From CAG-273 sp964618105 (GTDB lineage: Bacteria > Bacillota > Clostridia > TANB77 > CAG-508): 25,636 nt of DNA. The stretch lies in NCBI GenBank assembly GCA_964618105.1, contig CAZUAJ010000011.1, positions 1 to 25,636 of the forward strand. Reading direction: 5' to 3'. Under the pieces are notes generated by a model, which searched no databases, was not told the DNA's origin, and was given only the letters and a program-made list of their open reading frames with translations. Below are positions 23,272 to 25,636 of the stretch, piece by piece (position 1 is the stretch's first letter; each line of letters begins with the position of its first letter). A program made the translations under genes and the position numbers.

Positions 23272-24264
23272 TTAGTAACTTCCACCTAAAGATTCTAAAT
23301 ATTTTTGTCTTTCTTCTTGCATTGATTTAATTTCTTCTTCTAACTTAGTTTTTAAATTATTTTCAGCATCATCTGAATTTTCTTTTAATGCACTATTAAC
23401 TGGATTTCTAACAACTTCTTTCTTTCCTTCATATTCTTTTCTTTTTGTTTCATCCGATTCTTTACTTGGACTATATCTTTTTATAATTTCAGCTGCTGCA
23501 GTTGCAACACAGTTAGGATCTTTCATTATAAGATTTACGGTTTCTGAGTTTGGTAAATATGTTATTGTTGCAGCATCTTGTAAACCTGCTTCTACATATT
23601 CTGTTGCATATAATACTGAACCTTCAATTTTATAATTTTCAACAAGAGCACAATTTAATGTTAATATTTCAGTTTCAGATAATTCAAGCCAAATAGTATT
23701 TAAAGATGGGACTCCATCAATTTCTGGTATTTCTATTTTTTTATGTGACACAACTATATAATCTCCACCACTAGGTAGTCTAAGACGAATATCTATGTAT
23801 TTACCTGTTTCTAATTGTGAACTTAGAGAAATTGTATTATATTCAACTTTTCTAACGTCTTTCTCAAGTTTTCCTTCTTCTTTTATCATGTCACTTGTAA
23901 TAATAGTTCCCGCTTTTAAGTTTATTTTTGAAATTACTTTTACTTTCTTTATTAAATTTCCATCTTCATCAGTCACGTTAGTCATTGTTTCTAGCTTGTC
24001 TAAACTTAACGCATTTGAAGGTACAACAGATGATTCCATTTCCTTACTTGCAATTATATCTGTTGTTACTTCTTCTCCTGATTCTAAATCTTTACTTAGT
24101 ACAAAAACTCTTACTTTTGCAGCTTCCATTTCCTTCTGTTCTTTTGTCATGTTTGCTAATTTAATAACAAGAAGACCTATAATAATTCCTGTTATTAATA
24201 ATGTAACTAATATTCCTAAAAGAAATGAGTTTTGAGCTTTTTTTTGCATTGGATTCATTGCCAT
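23272..24264 (-). CDS. cpaB: CpaB/RcpC-like SAF-domain pilus assembly protein
   Basis: 330 aa, first gene of the array. One transmembrane segment (about 14-34), then a SAF-type region: VFVLSKDLESGEEVTTDIIA and KINLKAGTIITSDMI match the repeated pattern seen in CpaB/FlgA-like proteins. Its C-terminus is charged and helical (KEYEGKKEVV..., EEEIKSMQEERQKYLESLGG). CpaB proteins sit between membrane platform and outer components in Tad systems; no secretin is found here, fitting a single-membrane cell. SD AAGGGGG precedes the ATG at 24262-24264. Confidence 0.82.
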   Translation of the reverse strand: MAMNPMQKKAQNSFLLGILVTLLITGIIIGLLVIKLANMTKEQKEMEAAKVRVFVLSKDLESGEEVTTDIIASKEMESSVVPSNALSLDKLETMTNVTDEDGNLIKKVKVISKINLKAGTIITSDMIKEEGKLEKDVRKVEYNTISLSSQLETGKYIDIRLRLPSGGDYIVVSHKKIEIPEIDGVPSLNTIWLELSETEILTLNCALVENYKIEGSVLYATEYVEAGLQDAATITYLPNSETVNLIMKDPNCVATAAAEIIKRYSPSKESDETKRKEYEGKKEVVRNPVNSALKENSDDAENNLKTKLEEEIKSMQEERQKYLESLGGSY

Positions 24265-24310
24265 TTTTTATTCCCCCTTGTAAGATTTATATATCTATCA
24301 CTTAGAATTT

Positions 24311-24339
24311 ATTTTACACCATTTTTCTACTAAAAACAA
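24311..24339 (-). promoter_or_regulatory. Candidate promoter of the pilus-like array
   Basis: On the minus strand TTGTTT (24334-24339), 17-bp spacer, TAAAAT (24311-24316), between the terminator of the previous gene and cpaB. The DNA is very AT-rich, so the match is only suggestive; it is the best-spaced pair in the 150-bp gap. Confidence 0.4.
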
Positions 24340-24412
24340 CACATTGTAGTATTGTAATATAAACTTAATGTTTTTGTAATATTTTTGTAAAATATTTACC
24401 TAGTTTTCATAT

Positions 24413-24445
24413 AAAAATAGACTAAAATATATTTAGTCTATTTTT
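24413..24445. terminator. Terminator after the DUF2651-like gene
   Basis: AAAAATAGACTAAA (24413-24426) and TTTAGTCTATTTTT (24432-24445) form a 14-bp hairpin with a 5-nt loop; the T-run on the minus strand ends the gene at 24453. It isolates the pilus-like array transcriptionally. Confidence 0.85.
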
Positions 24446-24452
24446 TAACCTT

Positions 24453-24866
24453 TTATCTTCTTCTGCAATTGCATCTACAATTACATCCATTTGAATTGGC
24501 ATTTAAAGATGAGTTTGCTGTTGTAAGTAGTGTTGTATTACTTGTTAAATCATTTCCGTCACTTGAAAAATTTGTACTAACAGTAATTGGTCTTTCTGTA
24601 ACCCTGTAAGTACAATTATTTTGATTAGATAACATTTTTATTAACCTGCAAATTATTCTTACAAGTATAGCAGTTATATATGCAAGTAAAGTATATATTA
24701 TGGCATATACTAAAAAATTTATGTCAAAAGCCGCAAATGTTACAATTAAGTAAATTGCAAAAAAAGTTGCTGCTACAAGTAAAGGACTACTTAAAATTTT
24801 TTGCAATACAATAGCCAAAATAATAGTTGCAATAGGAAGAGCAAAAAATAATAATAATGTATTCAT
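24453..24866 (-). CDS. Small multi-pass membrane protein, DUF2651-like, Cys/Arg-rich tail
   Basis: 137 aa. Three hydrophobic segments fill the first 75 residues (LLLFFALPIATIILAIVL; LLVAATFFAIYLIVTFAAFD; FLVYAIIYTLLAYITAILV), then a polar Ser/Thr/Asn-rich stretch and the tail GCNCRCNCRRR. The membrane part resembles, from memory, the small Firmicutes family DUF2651 (YbeF); the Cys/Arg tail is not part of that. SD GAGAGGAG precedes the ATG. It lies between two terminators, so it is a single-gene unit. Function unknown. Confidence 0.82.
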   Translation of the reverse strand: MNTLLLFFALPIATIILAIVLQKILSSPLLVAATFFAIYLIVTFAAFDINFLVYAIIYTLLAYITAILVRIICRLIKMLSNQNNCTYRVTERPITVSTNFSSDGNDLTSNTTLLTTANSSLNANSNGCNCRCNCRRR

Positions 24867-24922
24867 GTTTTTCTCCTCTCATTTTTTATTGTATTATATG
24901 TAAATACCAATAAAACAGTTAC

Positions 24923-24950
24923 AAAAAAAGGTAATACATTATGTATTACC
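24923..24950 (-). terminator. Terminator of truA
   Basis: GGTAATAC (24930-24937) and GTATTACC (24943-24950) form a hairpin followed by seven T residues on the transcribed strand (24923-24929). The stem overlaps the last base of the truA stop codon. Confidence 0.9.
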
Positions 24951-25636
24951 TAGTTATATTCAACCTTCACTAAAAATAGCCCCTGTGGTGGTAATGTTTT
25001 TCCAGCCATCTGTCTATTTTTGGCATTCAAAATTTTATATACATCTTCTGGTTCAATACTTTCAAGTCCCACTTCCACTAAAGTACCTGAAATAATTCTA
25101 ACCATGTTATATAAAAAACCATTTCCTGTAAGACTTATAATTATTTTTTCTCCATCTTTTTCAACTTTTGCATCATATATAGTTCTCACACTACTTTTGC
25201 TACTTGTACCACTAGATTTAAAACTGCTAAAATCATGTTCCCCAATTAAATATAAAATTGCTTTTCGCATTTTCTCTACATTCAACTTTTTTGATATGTG
25301 ATAACTTAAATTTCTATATATTGCTGTTCCTTGTTCAGAATTATCTATAACATAATTGTATGTTTTGCTATGGCAATTATATCTACTGTGAAATTCTTCA
25401 GGCACTTCTTCAGCTTTTTTTATACAAATAGATTTTTTCAGTTGAGAATTAATTGCAGTTGCCATTTTTTCTATTGGAAAATTAGAATCAATTTTAAAAT
25501 TAGCAACTTGTCCATAAGCATTTACTCCCGCATCAGTTCTTCCAGATCCAATTAAGTTTATTTGCTTACCCGTAATATTTTGAATTGCTTTTTCTATTTC
25601 ACCTTGAATATTTAATTTGTTTGGCTGTTTTTGCCA
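24950..25636 (-). CDS. truA: tRNA pseudouridine(38-40) synthase TruA (5' end outside window)
   Basis: Enzyme isomerising uridines 38-40 in the tRNA anticodon stem. 228 residues are visible, starting at the W of the conserved GWQKQP; the first 15-20 residues lie beyond the window. The catalytic aspartate is in GSGRTDAGVNA, in which Asn stands where most TruA proteins have His. Downstream are FHSRYNCHSKTYNYVIDN and the conserved GNGFLYNMVRIISGTLVEVG. An internal ATG at 25463-25465 is not the start, since the catalytic motif lies upstream of it. A terminator follows at once. Confidence 0.96.
   Translation of the reverse strand, partial: WQKQPNKLNIQGEIEKAIQNITGKQINLIGSGRTDAGVNAYGQVANFKIDSNFPIEKMATAINSQLKKSICIKKAEEVPEEFHSRYNCHSKTYNYVIDNSEQGTAIYRNLSYHISKKLNVEKMRKAILYLIGEHDFSSFKSSGTSSKSSVRTIYDAKVEKDGEKIIISLTGNGFLYNMVRIISGTLVEVGLESIEPEDVYKILNAKNRQMAGKTLPPQGLFLVKVEYN

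Noticed and set aside
24867..24922. Promoter for the DUF2651-like gene (TATAAT with TTGTAA upstream)
   Set aside because: The -10 is good but the spacer would be 20 bp and the -35 overlaps the truA terminator, so I did not list it.
25289..25465. Internal ATG as the start of truA
   Set aside because: The catalytic GSGRTDAG motif and GWQKQP-type text are encoded upstream in the same open frame to the window edge.
1..25636. CRISPR array, tRNA or rRNA genes, insertion sequence transposase
   Set aside because: None seen on either strand; the only dispersed repeat found is the two-copy element in the ribosomal operon.

Overview
The window looks like a piece of chromosome from a low-GC, gram-positive endospore-lineage bacterium, most likely an uncultured gut-type member of the Clostridia. 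The evidence is strongly AT-rich DNA, AGA-dominated codon use, strong Shine-Dalgarno sites, a SpoVG gene behind a sigma-H-type promoter, a SpoIVB-type S55 protease with an intact catalytic triad, and no outer-membrane genes. I cannot name a genus.

Region 1 (1-7140, minus strand) is the S10/spc ribosomal protein operon in canonical order: rpsJ-rplC-rplD-rplW-rplB-rpsS-rplV-rpsC-rplP-rpmC-rpsQ-rplN-rplX-rplE (the last cut by the window edge). It has a near-consensus promoter (7111-7139) and a leader of about 230 nt holding a hairpin, a strong SD followed by a six-codon ORF, and a terminator-like hairpin. rpsJ has no ATG/GTG/TTG start: its reading frame opens with ATT behind a good SD. Two copies of a structured repeat of about 123 bp lie inside the operon, directly after the stop codons of rplN and rplW. 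Their outer stem arms differ in sequence between the copies but stay complementary.

Region 2 (7141-9770) holds a small plus-strand gene of foreign-looking codon use that may be a divergent HPr-like protein, spoVG (minus), and murC (plus). Each has a recognisable promoter, and bidirectional terminators separate the convergent units. The 362-bp spoVG/murC divergent region (7973-8334) carries both promoters and a perfect 11-bp inverted repeat over the murC -10 box; I see nothing else in it.

Region 3 (9772-24264, minus strand) is a long operon-like array related to Tad/Flp (type IVc) pilus or type II secretion machines: a CpaB-like SAF protein, two TadZ/CpaE-like proteins with degenerate P-loops, a CpaF-like ATPase broken by one extra base inside Walker A, a fused TadB/TadC-like membrane platform, then seven single-pass membrane proteins. 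Four of these share the N-terminal signature MENA(S/T)xAL and resemble a divergent pilin family. Downstream follow a SpoIVB-type serine protease whose ribosome binding site lies in a hairpin, and a membrane-anchored transglutaminase-like protein. No canonical Flp prepilin motif, prepilin peptidase or secretin is present. This array is the best candidate for an undescribed system.

Region 4 (24311-25636, minus strand) has a small membrane protein resembling DUF2651 with a Cys/Arg-rich tail, and the 3' part of truA, each closed by an intrinsic terminator.
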